Below, piece by piece: positions 36,050-44,485 of a DNA stretch of 64,000 nucleotides (positions within the stretch are counted from its first letter, which is position 1; every line of letters starts with the position of its first letter). The translations under genes were made by a program, and so were the position numbers. The notes under the pieces were generated by a model that searched no databases, had not been told where the DNA came from, and saw only the letters and a program-made list of their open reading frames with translations. Origin of the DNA: Hyphomicrobiaceae bacterium (GTDB taxonomy: Bacteria > Pseudomonadota > Alphaproteobacteria > Rhizobiales > Hyphomicrobiaceae); assembly GCA_022842785.1 (NCBI GenBank), contig JALHOW010000008.1:62001-126000 (forward strand). Reading direction: 5' to 3'.

Positions 36050-36745
36050 TTATACCGACAGCCTGCGTCGCACGTCGGCCTCGACCATTTCGGCGCGTGT
36101 TCCTGACAGCACGACCTGCCCGCGGTCCATGACAGCGTATCGGTCGGCGAGATCGCGCGCGAACTCGAAGTACTGCTCGACGAGCAGGATGGCCATCTCG
36201 CCCTTCTTGCGCAGGTAGTCGATGGCGCGCCCGATATCCTTGATGATGGAGGGCTGAATGCCCTCGGTCGGCTCGTCGAGGACGAGAAGGCTCGGGCGCA
36301 TGACGAGGGCGCGGCCGATCGCGAGCTGCTGCTGCTGGCCGCCCGAGAGATCGCCGCCCCGCCGCCGGAGCATGGACTTGAGCACCGGAAAGAGCGTGAA
36401 GATCTCGTCGTCGATCTGGCGGTTATCGCCCGAGAGCGGCGCGAGGCCCGTCTGCAGATTTTCCGCAACGGTGAGCAGCGGGAAGATCTCACGGCCCTGA
36501 GGCACGATCGCGATGCCAGCCCGTGCGCGCTCGTAGGGCGGTAAGCCGTTGAGCGTTTGGCCGTTCCATTCGATATGTCCGGCGCTGACCGGATGATGAC
36601 CGACGATGGCCCGCAGCAGCGTAGTCTTGCCGACACCATTGCGGCCCATGAGCGATGTCACTTCGCCCTTGCGCACTTCGAGGTTCACGCCGCGCAGCAC
36701 CTGCGCGGCGCCGTAGTGCAGGTCGACATCTTCGACCTTCAGCAT
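36050..36745 (-). CDS. urtE: Urea ABC transporter ATP-binding protein UrtE
   Basis: A 231-residue LivF-like ATPase. Walker A GRNGVGKTT has the GRNGVGKTTL form typical of UrtE. QGREIFPLLTVAENLQTGL, signature DLSGGQQQQLAIGRAL and Walker B LLVLDEPTEGIQPSIIKDI are intact. It is the last of the five urt genes (transcribed urtA-B-C-D-E on the minus strand), 18 bp after urtD. The downstream palindromic repeat probably terminates the operon. Confidence 0.94.
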   Translation of the reverse strand: MLKVEDVDLHYGAAQVLRGVNLEVRKGEVTSLMGRNGVGKTTLLRAIVGHHPVSAGHIEWNGQTLNGLPPYERARAGIAIVPQGREIFPLLTVAENLQTGLAPLSGDNRQIDDEIFTLFPVLKSMLRRRGGDLSGGQQQQLAIGRALVMRPSLLVLDEPTEGIQPSIIKDIGRAIDYLRKKGEMAILLVEQYFEFARDLADRYAVMDRGQVVLSGTRAEMVEADVRRRLSV

Positions 36746-36763
36746 GGCGCGCTCTCCTGTCTT

Positions 36764-37543
36764 TCAGCGCCCAAGGTAGACCTCGATGACGCGAGGATTC
36801 TCCGAAACCGTATCGATCGCCCCCTCCGCGAGCACGGATCCTTCATGCAGGCACGTGACCTTCACGCCGAGGGCGCGCACGAAGGCCATGTCGTGCTCGA
36901 CGACGACGACCGAATGATCCGCTGCAGAAATGCGCCGCAGCAGAGCCGCGGTCGCTTCTGTCTCGGCATCCGTCATGCCGGCGACGGGCTCATCGACGAG
37001 CAGGAGCTTGGGATCCTGCGCGAGCAGCATCCCGATCTCGAGCCATTGCTTCTGGCCATGGCTCAGCAAGCCTGCGAGGCGGTCGCGCTGCGCTGAAAGT
37101 CCGGCGATTTCGAGAATCTCGTCGATGCGCTGGGCCTCTGCCTGGCTCGTGCGCGCAACGATCACGCTGCGCGCGCGGCGATCGCCCTTCAGCGCAAGAA
37201 GGATGTTGTCCTCGACCGTGTGGCTTTCGAAGACGGTCGGCTTCTGAAACTTGCGGCCGATGCCGAGATTGGCGATCGATGCTTCGTCGAGGCGCGTGAG
37301 GTCGATGCCGTGGTCGAACAGAACTTCGCCTGTATCCGGGCGCGTCTTGCCGGTGATCACGTCCATCATGGTCGTCTTGCCGGCGCCGTTGGGACCGATG
37401 ATCGCGCGCATTTCGCCGGGCGCGATCTGTAGCGAGAGAGCATTCAGGGCGCGGAAACCGTCGAAGGAGACGGTCACGCCGTCGAGATAGAGGAGGCTCG
37501 GCGTCAGGGGAGCAGGTGCGTCGGTCGGAACCAGCGTCGTCAT
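36764..37543 (-). CDS. urtD: Urea ABC transporter ATP-binding protein UrtD
   Basis: A 259-residue LivG-like ATPase. LYLDGVTVSFDGFRALNALSLQI leads into Walker A GPNGAGKTT, then GRKFQKPTVFESHTVEDNILLAL, LLSHGQKQWLEIGMLLAQDPKLLLVDEPVAGMTDAE, a variant LSHGQ signature typical of UrtD. The C-terminal VIEVYLGR matches the family. It sits between urtC (9 bp) and urtE (18 bp) in the urt operon. Confidence 0.94.
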   Translation of the reverse strand: MTTLVPTDAPAPLTPSLLYLDGVTVSFDGFRALNALSLQIAPGEMRAIIGPNGAGKTTMMDVITGKTRPDTGEVLFDHGIDLTRLDEASIANLGIGRKFQKPTVFESHTVEDNILLALKGDRRARSVIVARTSQAEAQRIDEILEIAGLSAQRDRLAGLLSHGQKQWLEIGMLLAQDPKLLLVDEPVAGMTDAETEATAALLRRISAADHSVVVVEHDMAFVRALGVKVTCLHEGSVLAEGAIDTVSENPRVIEVYLGR

Positions 37544-37552
37544 GGCTTGGTC

Positions 37553-38704
37553 CTACTCCGCAAGCTGGGGAACGGGCGCGGGCTTGGTCTCGGTCTTCTC
37601 CGCTCGAGAAGAACGCCAACGTTCCCAGAGGTCATTGAACTTCCCGAGAATGCCCTTCGGCAGCCAGATCGTGGTGACGACGAAGAGCGCTCCGAGCGCA
37701 AAGAGCCAGTAAGGCGCGAGGAGGCCCGTCGTGAAGGTCGTCTTGGCGTAATTCACGAGCACGGCGCCGAGCGCGGCGCCAGCGAGCGTGCCGCGTCCGC
37801 CGACAGCGACCCAGATCACGACCTCGATGGAGTTCGCCGGCAGAAACTCGCTCGGATTGATGATGCCGACCTGCGGCACGTACAGCGCGCCGGCAACGCC
37901 GGCCATGATGGCCGAGACCGTGAAGACGAAGGTTTTGTAGTGCTCGACGCGATAGCCGAGGAAGCGCGTGCGGCTCTCCGCGTCACGAATCGAGACGAGG
38001 ACCTTGCCGAGTCGCGATGACACGATGGCCCGCGCCGCGAGGTATCCGAGAGCCAGTGCTACTGCCGAGGCTGCGAAGAGTGCGGCCCGCGTCGTGTTCG
38101 CCTGGACTGGAAAGCCCAGAATGTCCTTGAAGTCGGTCAGGCCGTTGTTGCCGCCGAAGCCCATGTCGTTGCGGAAGAACGCCAGCATGAGCGCGTAGGT
38201 CAGCGCCTGCGTGATGATCGACAGGTACACGCCCGTCACGCGGCTTCGGAACGCGAACCACCCGAACACGAACGCGAGCAGGCCGGGCACGGCCATCACC
38301 ATGAGGAAGGCAAACCAGGCGTTCTCGAAACCGTACCAGTACCATGGCAACTCTTTCCAGTTCAGGAACACCATGAAGTCGGGGAGCACGGGGTGCGCGT
38401 AGACACCTCGCGTGCCGATCTGGCGCATGAGGTACATGCCCATGGCGTAGCCGCCTAGTGCAAAGAAGGCACCATGTCCGAGCGAGAGAATACCGCAGTA
38501 GCCCCAGACAAGATCGAGCGACAGCGCGAGCAGTGCGAAGCAGAGGTACTTGCCGAGCAACGCCAGCGTCGCGGTGGAGATGTGAAAAGGCGAAGTCTCC
38601 GGCACGGCAAGGTGCAGGATCGGTACGACAATGGCGAGGCCGAGCACGATCGCGAGGAACCACTTTCCCGTTCGGTCGTCGGCGAGGAGCGCGCGCGTGA
38701 TCAT
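37553..38704 (-). CDS. urtC: Urea ABC transporter permease UrtC
   Basis: A 383-residue LivM-type permease. LVWGYCGILSLGHGAFFALGGYAMGMYLMR, the UrtC-specific soluble insert (LPDFMVFLNWKELPWYWYGF), NNGLTDFKDILGF, SIRDAESRTRFLGYRVEHYK and AVGGRGTLAGAALGAVLVN are all visible. ATG 38704 overlaps the urtB stop by 4 bases (ATGA), indicating coupled translation. The frame stays open upstream but that part overlaps urtB and is arginine-rich noise. Confidence 0.94.
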   Translation of the reverse strand: MITRALLADDRTGKWFLAIVLGLAIVVPILHLAVPETSPFHISTATLALLGKYLCFALLALSLDLVWGYCGILSLGHGAFFALGGYAMGMYLMRQIGTRGVYAHPVLPDFMVFLNWKELPWYWYGFENAWFAFLMVMAVPGLLAFVFGWFAFRSRVTGVYLSIITQALTYALMLAFFRNDMGFGGNNGLTDFKDILGFPVQANTTRAALFAASAVALALGYLAARAIVSSRLGKVLVSIRDAESRTRFLGYRVEHYKTFVFTVSAIMAGVAGALYVPQVGIINPSEFLPANSIEVVIWVAVGGRGTLAGAALGAVLVNYAKTTFTTGLLAPYWLFALGALFVVTTIWLPKGILGKFNDLWERWRSSRAEKTETKPAPVPQLAE

Positions 38705-40317
38705 GCCTCCACGGCCCTCCCCTTGAGTGCGAACAGGCCGCGCGGCCGCTTTTGGATGAAGAAGATGATCGCGACCAGCAGGATGATCTTGCCAAGCACC
38801 GCGCCCGCGTAAGGCTCGAGCAGCTTGTTCGCCATGCCGATCGAGAGGGCGCCGACGAGCGTGCCCCACAGATTGCCGACGCCGCCGAAGACGACGACGA
38901 GGAAGCTGTCGATGATGTAGCTCTGGCCGAGGTTCGGGCTGACGTTGTCGATCTGCGAAAGGGCGACGCCAGCGAGGCCAGCGATTCCCGAGCCGAGACC
39001 GAAGGTGAGCGCATCGACGCGGCCCGTGCGGATGCCCATGGAGGAGGCCATGCGCCGGTTCTGCGTCACAGCACGCATGTGAAGCCCGAGTGGCGTATAG
39101 CGCAGCGCCAGCAGCAGGCCGACAAAGATTAGTGCAGCGAAAATGACGATATAGAGCCGGTTCCAGGTGATGACGAGGCCGCCGATCTCCATGGCGCCGG
39201 ACATGAATTGCGGCGTTCCGACCTCGCGGTTCGTCGGGCCGAAGGTCGTGCGCACGGCTTGCTGCAGGATAAGGCTGATGCCCCAGGTGGCGAGCAGCGT
39301 TTCGAGTGGGCGACCGTAGAGATGGCGGATGACGCCGCGCTCGATCGCGACGCCGACGCCGCCGGCAACCAGGAAGGCGAGCGGAATGGCGATCGCGAGC
39401 GAGTAGTCGAAGAGGCCGGGCGCGTAACCGCGGAAGAATTCCTGAACGATGAATGTCGAGTAGGCGCCGAGCATGACCATCTCGCCGTGCGCCATGTTGA
39501 TCACGCCCATGACGCCGAACGTGATGGCGAGGCCGATCGCAGCAATCAGCAGCACGGAGCCGAGCGAGACGCCGTACCAGATGTTCTGGACATAGCCCCA
39601 GAGCTGGAGACGCTGCTCGATGGAGGAGATGGCGCTCGTGGCCGCCTCGCGCGCAGGTCCGGCGGTGTCTGCTGGAAGGGTGCGCAGGATCGATAGCGCG
39701 TCACGGGTGCCGCTGTTGCGCAGGAGCGCGATCGCCTCAAGGCGCTGTGCCTCGGTCGCGTCCTTCTTGACGAACGTGACGGCGGCCCAGGCGAGCTGTA
39801 GCTCGGTGCGCACCGTGGCATCCTTCTCGGCCGCTATTGCCGCATCGAGCACCGGCAGTGCGGTTTCGTCACGAGACTTCATCACCGCCTGCGCAGCCTG
39901 GATGCGGCGCGCGGGATCCGGGTTCATCAGGCTGAGGGCGCCCATCGCCGCGCTAGCAGCGGTGCGGACGCGATTGTTCATGCGGGCCGCGGAAAGATCG
40001 GCCGGCGGCGCGGCGACGACCTCATTGGTCGCGGCGTCACGCACAGAACCGGCGGCGTCGCGGTAGTAGATCTTTTGGTTTGAGCCACCGATGAGCAGGC
40101 GGCGATCCTGCAGCGCTTCGATTAGCGCCGCGGCGTGCGGCGCGCCCGATCGCGCGATCGCGTCGATTCCGGCGGCGGTGTCGTTGAAGCTGTCCTTGGC
40201 CATCAGGGCGAGCCCCGCGGCGAGATCCTCGGGGGCAGCTCTAGCGGTTGCCGGGCCTGTGAGCCAGCCGCCCGCGAGCGCTGCGATCAGCAGGGCGATA
40301 CGTGTGAACCGGTGCAT
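38701..40317 (-). CDS. urtB: Urea ABC transporter permease UrtB
   Basis: A 538-residue protein in two parts. Residues 1-26 are a signal peptide (ending ATARA) and residues about 30-235 an alanine-rich helical periplasmic domain with HEAT-like repeats (LRNSGTRDALSILRTLP). The C-terminal about 290 residues are a LivH-type permease (YGVSLGSVLLIAAIGLAITFGVMGVINMAHGEMVMLGAY, GVGNLWGTLVGALSIG). This long N-terminal extension is characteristic of UrtB. It is separated from urtA by 143 bp holding a perfect hairpin (40376-40402). Confidence 0.93.
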   Translation of the reverse strand: MHRFTRIALLIAALAGGWLTGPATARAAPEDLAAGLALMAKDSFNDTAAGIDAIARSGAPHAAALIEALQDRRLLIGGSNQKIYYRDAAGSVRDAATNEVVAAPPADLSAARMNNRVRTAASAAMGALSLMNPDPARRIQAAQAVMKSRDETALPVLDAAIAAEKDATVRTELQLAWAAVTFVKKDATEAQRLEAIALLRNSGTRDALSILRTLPADTAGPAREAATSAISSIEQRLQLWGYVQNIWYGVSLGSVLLIAAIGLAITFGVMGVINMAHGEMVMLGAYSTFIVQEFFRGYAPGLFDYSLAIAIPLAFLVAGGVGVAIERGVIRHLYGRPLETLLATWGISLILQQAVRTTFGPTNREVGTPQFMSGAMEIGGLVITWNRLYIVIFAALIFVGLLLALRYTPLGLHMRAVTQNRRMASSMGIRTGRVDALTFGLGSGIAGLAGVALSQIDNVSPNLGQSYIIDSFLVVVFGGVGNLWGTLVGALSIGMANKLLEPYAGAVLGKIILLVAIIFFIQKRPRGLFALKGRAVEA

Positions 40318-40375
40318 AGGCCCTCTTCATTCCGGTCGAGTACGCCGAGCGGTGAGCGATCGGGTTTTCGAGACG

Positions 40376-40402
40376 GTCTCCCCGCCAACGTGGCGGGGAG
40401 AC
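40376..40402 (-). other. Intercistronic hairpin between urtA and urtB
   Basis: A perfect inverted repeat, GTCTCCCCGCCA (40376-40387) with TGGCGGGGAGAC (40391-40402), has a 12-bp stem and 3-base loop. It lies 3' of urtA and 5' of urtB on the transcribed strand and is not followed by a T-run, so it suits an mRNA-stabilising or partial-termination element that favours urtA over the permease and ATPase genes. Confidence 0.75.
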
Positions 40403-40460
40403 ACACGCGTGTGCGTGCAGGCTGTGACGTGGTGGAGGACACGCCGGTCAGTCGCAGGCG

Positions 40461-41756
40461 TCAGGAGCCACACTTTCCTGTCTTGGTATTGAAGTTGCCG
40501 CACTTCTTGCCAACCCAGTCGGCTTCGAGGTCCTTCGAGCCTTCGAGGTAGTCGGTCCATGCGTCGCCGGGCACGAGGTCCTTCGTCTGCCACACGACGT
40601 CATACTGACCATCGGCGCGGATTTCGCCGATCAGCACGGGCTTGGTGATGTGGTGGTTCGGAAGCATCTTCGAGATGCCGCCCGTCAGGTTCGGCGCTTC
40701 GATGCCCGGCAGGGCGTCGATCACCTTGTCGACGTCGAACGTGCCGGCCTTCTCGACAGCCTTGACCCACATTGCGAAGCCGATGACGTGCGCTTCCATC
40801 GGATCGTTGGTCACGCGCTTCGGGTTCTTCGTGTAGGCCTGCCACTTCTTGATGAACTCGTCGTTCGCCGGGTTCTTGACCGACTGGAAGTAGTTCCAGG
40901 CGGAGAGATGGCCGACGAGGTCCTTGGTGTCGAGGCCCGCGAGCTCTTCCTCGCCGACCGAGAATGCGACGACCGGGATGTCGGTTGCCTTGACGCCCTT
41001 GTTGGCGAGCTCCTTGTAGAACGGTACGTTGGCATCACCGTTGATGGTCGAAACGACGGCGGTCTTCTTACCGCCAGAGCCGAACTTCACGATATCGGAC
41101 ACGATCGTCTGCCAGTCGGAATGACCGAATGGCGTGTAGTTGATCATGATGTCCTCCTTCGCGACGCCTTTGGCGAGGAGGTAGGCTTCGAGAATTCGGT
41201 TGGTTGTGCGCGGATAGACGTAGTCGGTGCCAGCAAGCACCCACCGCTTCACATCGCCGCCTTCCTTGCTCATGAGATAGTCGACGGCCGGAATGGCCTG
41301 TTGGTTTGGTGCGGCGCCCGTGTAGAAGACGTTGCGCTCGCTCTCCTCACCCTCGTACTGCACGGGGTAGAAGAGGATGTTGTTCAGCTCCTTGAAGACC
41401 GGCAGCACGGACTTGCGGCTGACGCTCGTCCAGCAGCCGAAAACGGCCGAGACCTTGTGCTGCGTGATGAGTTCGCGTGCCTTCTCGGCGAAAAGCGGCC
41501 AGTTGGACGCCGGGTCGACGACGACGGCCTCGAGCTTCTTGCCGAGCACGCCGCCCTTCTTGTTCTGCTCCTCGATGAGGAACAGCATGGTGTCCTTGAG
41601 CGTCGTTTCGCTGATCGCCATCGTGCCGGAGAGCGAGTGGAGCACGCCGACTTTGATCGTGTCTTGGGCTTGAGCGAGCGAAGCGCCCGCAAGCAATGCG
41701 CCTCCCGCCAGTGCCGTCGCGGCTATTCCCGCGAGCACGTTCCGACGTTTCAGCAT
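40461..41756 (-). CDS. urtA: Urea ABC transporter substrate-binding protein UrtA
   Basis: A 431-residue periplasmic receptor for urea or short-chain amides. The signal peptide covers residues 1-31 (MLKRRNVLAGIAATALAGGALLAGASLAQAQ). The mature part starts DTIKVGVLHSLSGTMAISET and shows UrtA-specific stretches: AVFGCWTSVSRKSVLPVFK, NNILFYPVQYEGEE, GTDYVYPRTTNRI and PNHHITKPVLIGEIRADGQYDV. AGGAGGAAAAGC precedes ATG 41756. It is the first gene of the urt operon, behind a sigma-54-type promoter. No urease genes are in the window, so hydrolysis of the imported urea must be encoded elsewhere. Confidence 0.95.
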   Translation of the reverse strand: MLKRRNVLAGIAATALAGGALLAGASLAQAQDTIKVGVLHSLSGTMAISETTLKDTMLFLIEEQNKKGGVLGKKLEAVVVDPASNWPLFAEKARELITQHKVSAVFGCWTSVSRKSVLPVFKELNNILFYPVQYEGEESERNVFYTGAAPNQQAIPAVDYLMSKEGGDVKRWVLAGTDYVYPRTTNRILEAYLLAKGVAKEDIMINYTPFGHSDWQTIVSDIVKFGSGGKKTAVVSTINGDANVPFYKELANKGVKATDIPVVAFSVGEEELAGLDTKDLVGHLSAWNYFQSVKNPANDEFIKKWQAYTKNPKRVTNDPMEAHVIGFAMWVKAVEKAGTFDVDKVIDALPGIEAPNLTGGISKMLPNHHITKPVLIGEIRADGQYDVVWQTKDLVPGDAWTDYLEGSKDLEADWVGKKCGNFNTKTGKCGS

Positions 41757-41799
41757 GCTTTTCCTCCTGTGACGGGTGAACTGACGGTTAACAGCGGTC

Positions 41800-41814
41800 G
41801 CAAGCCGTGTGCCA
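41800..41814 (-). promoter_or_regulatory. Sigma-54 (RpoN) -24/-12 promoter of the urt operon
   Basis: Read on the minus strand, TGGCACACGGCTTGC matches the consensus TGGCAC(A/G)N4TTGC at every defined base, with GG and GC separated by exactly 10 bases. Transcription would start about 12 bp further on, giving a leader of about 32 nt that includes the urtA ribosome-binding site. This predicts nitrogen control through RpoN and an activator such as NtrC; I could not find a clear NtrC site within the next 200 bp upstream. Confidence 0.85.
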
Positions 41815-42020
41815 ACGCGCGGAGGAAGCCAAAAACGTAGTCTCTTCAGAGAACTAGGTGGAAGCACCTGCCCGGCATGATGCCATCAGGGGCAATGGTG
41901 GAGATTAAAAAATAGGCAGGTGGCTCGCCTTGCCTGCAAATCAGTCGCCGGCCGCGCGCAACATGCGGGCGTAGCAGGCAACCTGCCCGGATACGATGCG
42001 CCGGGAGCCCCGGGCGGCCA

Positions 42021-42057
42021 AACGAAAGCCCTGATGGAGGGGTGCTCCATCAGGGCT
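42021..42057 (-). terminator. Rho-independent terminator of the thiolase/DUF35 operon
   Basis: AGCCCTGATGGAG (42027-42039) pairs exactly with CTCCATCAGGGCT (42045-42057) around a 5-base loop. On the minus strand the stem is followed by TTCGTTTGG, a short T-rich tail. It lies 39 bp beyond the stop of the OB-fold gene and points in its direction of transcription. Confidence 0.8.
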
Positions 42058-42095
42058 CGCTGTCGTCGGCAGGAGTGGCGCGCTTCAGTCGCCTT

Positions 42096-42488
42096 TCAGG
42101 CGGGCGTGAAGCAAACGATCTTGGTGCCGTCCTCGCGGGGCTTGAAGACCGCCTTGACCTTCTGGCCGATCTTCACGGCTGACGGGTCGCAATCGACGAT
42201 GTTGGTCATCATCGAGGGGCCTTCGTCGAGCGTCACGTAGGCAATGACGTAGACGGGCTTCGCGGGGCGCATGACCGAGTAGGTGTAGACCGTGCCCGTG
42301 CCCTTGGATTCGCGCATCTCGACGTCCGTCGAGAGACACATCGGGCAGACGCCGCGCGGGTAGTAGTAAGACTTGTTGCACGGCTTGCAGTAGCCGAGCA
42401 GCAGCTTGCCGGCGTTGGCGCCTTCCCAGTAGGGCTCGGAGCCCGGGGTCGCGGGAACGACCGGATAAATTCTCTCTTCACCTGCCAT
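42096..42488 (-). CDS. Zn-ribbon domain-containing OB-fold protein (DUF35)
   Basis: A 130-residue protein with an N-terminal rubredoxin-like zinc ribbon (CKPC near residue 34 and CPMC near 48) followed by an OB-fold (STDVEMRESKGTGTVYTYSVM). DUF35 proteins are obligate partners of thiolase-like acyltransferases or aldolases, where they bind the acyl-CoA. The gene lies 6 bp after the thiolase-like gene and is surely co-transcribed with it. Known examples of the pairing are archaeal HMG-CoA synthase/acetoacetyl-CoA thiolase complexes and the steroid-degrading Ltp2-ChsH2 aldolase. Confidence 0.92.
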   Translation of the reverse strand: MAGEERIYPVVPATPGSEPYWEGANAGKLLLGYCKPCNKSYYYPRGVCPMCLSTDVEMRESKGTGTVYTYSVMRPAKPVYVIAYVTLDEGPSMMTNIVDCDPSAVKIGQKVKAVFKPREDGTKIVCFTPA

Positions 42489-42494
42489 CGTCGT

Positions 42495-43670
42495 TTACTC
42501 CCGCTCCATGATGACCGTCCCGCCGACGTGCCGCGTGCCGAGCGAGCCGCCCGTGCCGTGCGCCAGCGCGATATCGCAATTCGGAACCTGCACTTTCGGA
42601 TGGGCCTCACCGCGCAGCTGGCGAACGGCCTCGATGACCTTGGTCATGCCACCGCGGTTGCCCGGGTGGTTGTTGCAAAGGCCGCCGCCGTCAGTGTTGA
42701 ACGGGAGCTTGCCGACGCCCGAGATGAGGTTGCCGTCGGAGACGAACTTGCCGCCCTGGCCGACCTCGCAGAAGCCGAGATCTTCGAGCTGCATGATGAC
42801 CGTGATCGTGAAGCTGTCGTAGATCGAGGCGTACTTGATGTCCTTGTGCTTGACGCCCGCTTCCTCGAACGCGCGCGCACCCGACCAGCGACCGGCCGAG
42901 AACGTCAGGTCGAGATCCTGGCCGCCCATCTGGTGCTTCACGGCTTCACCCGTGCCGAGAACCTTGACCAGCGGCCGCTTCAGGCTCTTCGCGATCTCAG
43001 GCTTGGTGATGATCAGCGCGCCGCCACCGTCGGAAATGACGCAGCAGTCGAGGCGATGCAGCGGATCGGCGACCATCGGCGAGTTGACGACTTCCTCGAC
43101 GGTCACGACTTTCGGCAGCATGGCGTGCGGATTGTACTGCGCGTGGTGCGAGGCCGCGACCTTCACCCAGGCGAGCTGCTCAGCGGTGGTGCCGTACTGG
43201 TGCATGTGCCGCATGGCGCACATGGCGTACATATTCGCGGTCGCGGGGCCGTACGGGAACTCGAACTGGAGATCCGGCTGGCTCGGATTGCCCATGCGCG
43301 GGTTGGTGCCGGTCTGCACGCCCTCGGAGCGCGGACGGCCGGCGAGCGTGACGAGCGCGATGTTGCACTTGCCCGCTGCGATCGCCTGTGCCGCATGGCC
43401 GACATGGAGGAGATAGGACGAGCCGCCCGTGTCCGTCGTGTCGATGTGCTTCAGGCGGAGGCCCATGTAGTCGGCGAACGAGTTGCCGCCGAGGCCTGGC
43501 GTGTCGCCGGCCGCGCAGAAGTACCCGTCGATGTCATCCTTGCTGAGCCCCGCATCCTCGATCGCGCCTTTGGCGACCTCGGCGTGAAGCTGAGCGAGGG
43601 ACTTGTCCGGCGCCTTTCGCGTCGGGTGCTCGTAGGCCCCGACAATGTACGCTTTGCCCTTGGTGCTCAT
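42495..43670 (-). CDS. Thiolase-superfamily protein lacking the catalytic Cys (Ltp2/SCP-x-like)
   Basis: A 391-residue thiolase-fold protein. It has GYFCAAGDTPG, an N-terminal-half loop TDTGGSSYLLHVGHAAQAI where a true thiolase has its nucleophile Cys (here Gly/Ser), a central SIYDSFTITVIMQLEDLGF, NNHPGNRGGM with the catalytic-type His, and a C-terminal AHGTGGSLGTRH where the second catalytic Cys motif (CxGxG) is missing. Both thiolase cysteines are therefore gone. With a DUF35 partner 6 bp downstream this resembles the Ltp2-type retro-aldolases that use tyrosines, but the reaction here is unproven. ATG 43670 gives the family N-terminus KAYIVGAYEHPTR. Confidence 0.88.
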   Translation of the reverse strand: MSTKGKAYIVGAYEHPTRKAPDKSLAQLHAEVAKGAIEDAGLSKDDIDGYFCAAGDTPGLGGNSFADYMGLRLKHIDTTDTGGSSYLLHVGHAAQAIAAGKCNIALVTLAGRPRSEGVQTGTNPRMGNPSQPDLQFEFPYGPATANMYAMCAMRHMHQYGTTAEQLAWVKVAASHHAQYNPHAMLPKVVTVEEVVNSPMVADPLHRLDCCVISDGGGALIITKPEIAKSLKRPLVKVLGTGEAVKHQMGGQDLDLTFSAGRWSGARAFEEAGVKHKDIKYASIYDSFTITVIMQLEDLGFCEVGQGGKFVSDGNLISGVGKLPFNTDGGGLCNNHPGNRGGMTKVIEAVRQLRGEAHPKVQVPNCDIALAHGTGGSLGTRHVGGTVIMERE

Positions 43671-43875
43671 CCGGCCATGCTCTCCCAGAACTCCCGTGAT
43701 TTTCATTCGCTTGGATGGGGTTGAACGTCTACGCCTCAGATCGGCGGCGTCAAGTCCGGGCTGGGCAAAGGCCTATGCAAATGACGCTCGTGGTGGGACG
43801 CTTATTCGCGTAGGGATGGTCGCGGGCGGGTTTGAGTTGGTAGCTTGGCTTGCGATGGCCGGAATTGCTGAACCC

Positions 43876-43903
43876 TTGCTGCCTTCCGGCCGATCCTTAT
43901 AAT
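43876..43903 (+). promoter_or_regulatory. Candidate sigma-70 promoter for the small membrane protein gene
   Basis: TTGCTG (43876-43881), 16-bp spacer and a perfect TATAAT (43898-43903) lie 41 bp before the ATG at 43944. The match to the housekeeping consensus is one of the best in the window. Confidence 0.5.
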
Positions 43904-43943
43904 CGCGGACGGTGATCGCGGGGTCTATGGGGCGAGCGATATC

Positions 43944-44435
43944 ATGTTGTTGCGCGTGTTGTTGATTTTGGGCGGCTACGTTGCGGCGTGCATTGCCTTC
44001 GCGTTCGTCCTTGTCGCCTTTGTCTTCACGCCGGCGGAGTTCGCAGGCGCCGAGGCCGGATCCGGTCGGCTCTCCATGGCGGCCTTCCAGCTGCTCGCGA
44101 GCTCCATCCAGGTGCTGATCTTTGCGGCGCCGCTGGCCTTCGTCGCGGCGGCCATGGCGGAATGGCGCGGCATCGGCGACTGGATCTTCTATGCGCTCGT
44201 GGGGCTGCTGATCGCCGGGGTTGGATTTCTTGCGCAGTATGTGAGTGAGCTGCAGGGCGCGCCGACCATCGTCAACAACTATGCGCTGACGGCCTTCATG
44301 ACGGGCGGCTTTGTTGCAGGCTTGGTGTACTGGCTGGTGGCCGGCCGCACCGCCGACGAACGCCGGCGCGCCGCTGAGATCGAGGCAGCCAATGCTCCAT
44401 CGAGACCACGCCGCGCGCACGGGCCAGTGACCTAG
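43944..44435 (+). CDS. Four-helix integral membrane protein of unknown function
   Basis: A 163-residue protein with four predicted transmembrane segments (about residues 4-29, 44-70, 76-98 and 110-132) and a basic, Arg/Ala-rich cytoplasmic tail (ADERRRAAEIEAANAPSRPRRAHGPVT). I do not recognise a named family; many small alphaproteobacterial membrane proteins have this plan. It is preceded by a consensus-like promoter and followed after 50 bp by a flavin monooxygenase gene on the same strand. Confidence 0.65.
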   Translation: MLLRVLLILGGYVAACIAFAFVLVAFVFTPAEFAGAEAGSGRLSMAAFQLLASSIQVLIFAAPLAFVAAAMAEWRGIGDWIFYALVGLLIAGVGFLAQYVSELQGAPTIVNNYALTAFMTGGFVAGLVYWLVAGRTADERRRAAEIEAANAPSRPRRAHGPVT

Positions 44436-44485
44436 GCGGGAACGGCCTACTATCTTTTCGATATCTCGCAGGTCGGAATGCGCTC

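Noticed and set aside
41815-42026. NtrC-type dyad upstream of the sigma-54 promoter
   Set aside because: Only a partial GGTG...CACC-like inverted repeat (around 41861-41872) was seen; it does not match the GCAC-N7-GTGC-like NtrC pattern, so no site is called.
42528-43724. Long plus-strand frame opposite the thiolase-like gene
   Set aside because: Shadow frame, no recognisable domain; the minus-strand product has clear thiolase-fold segments.
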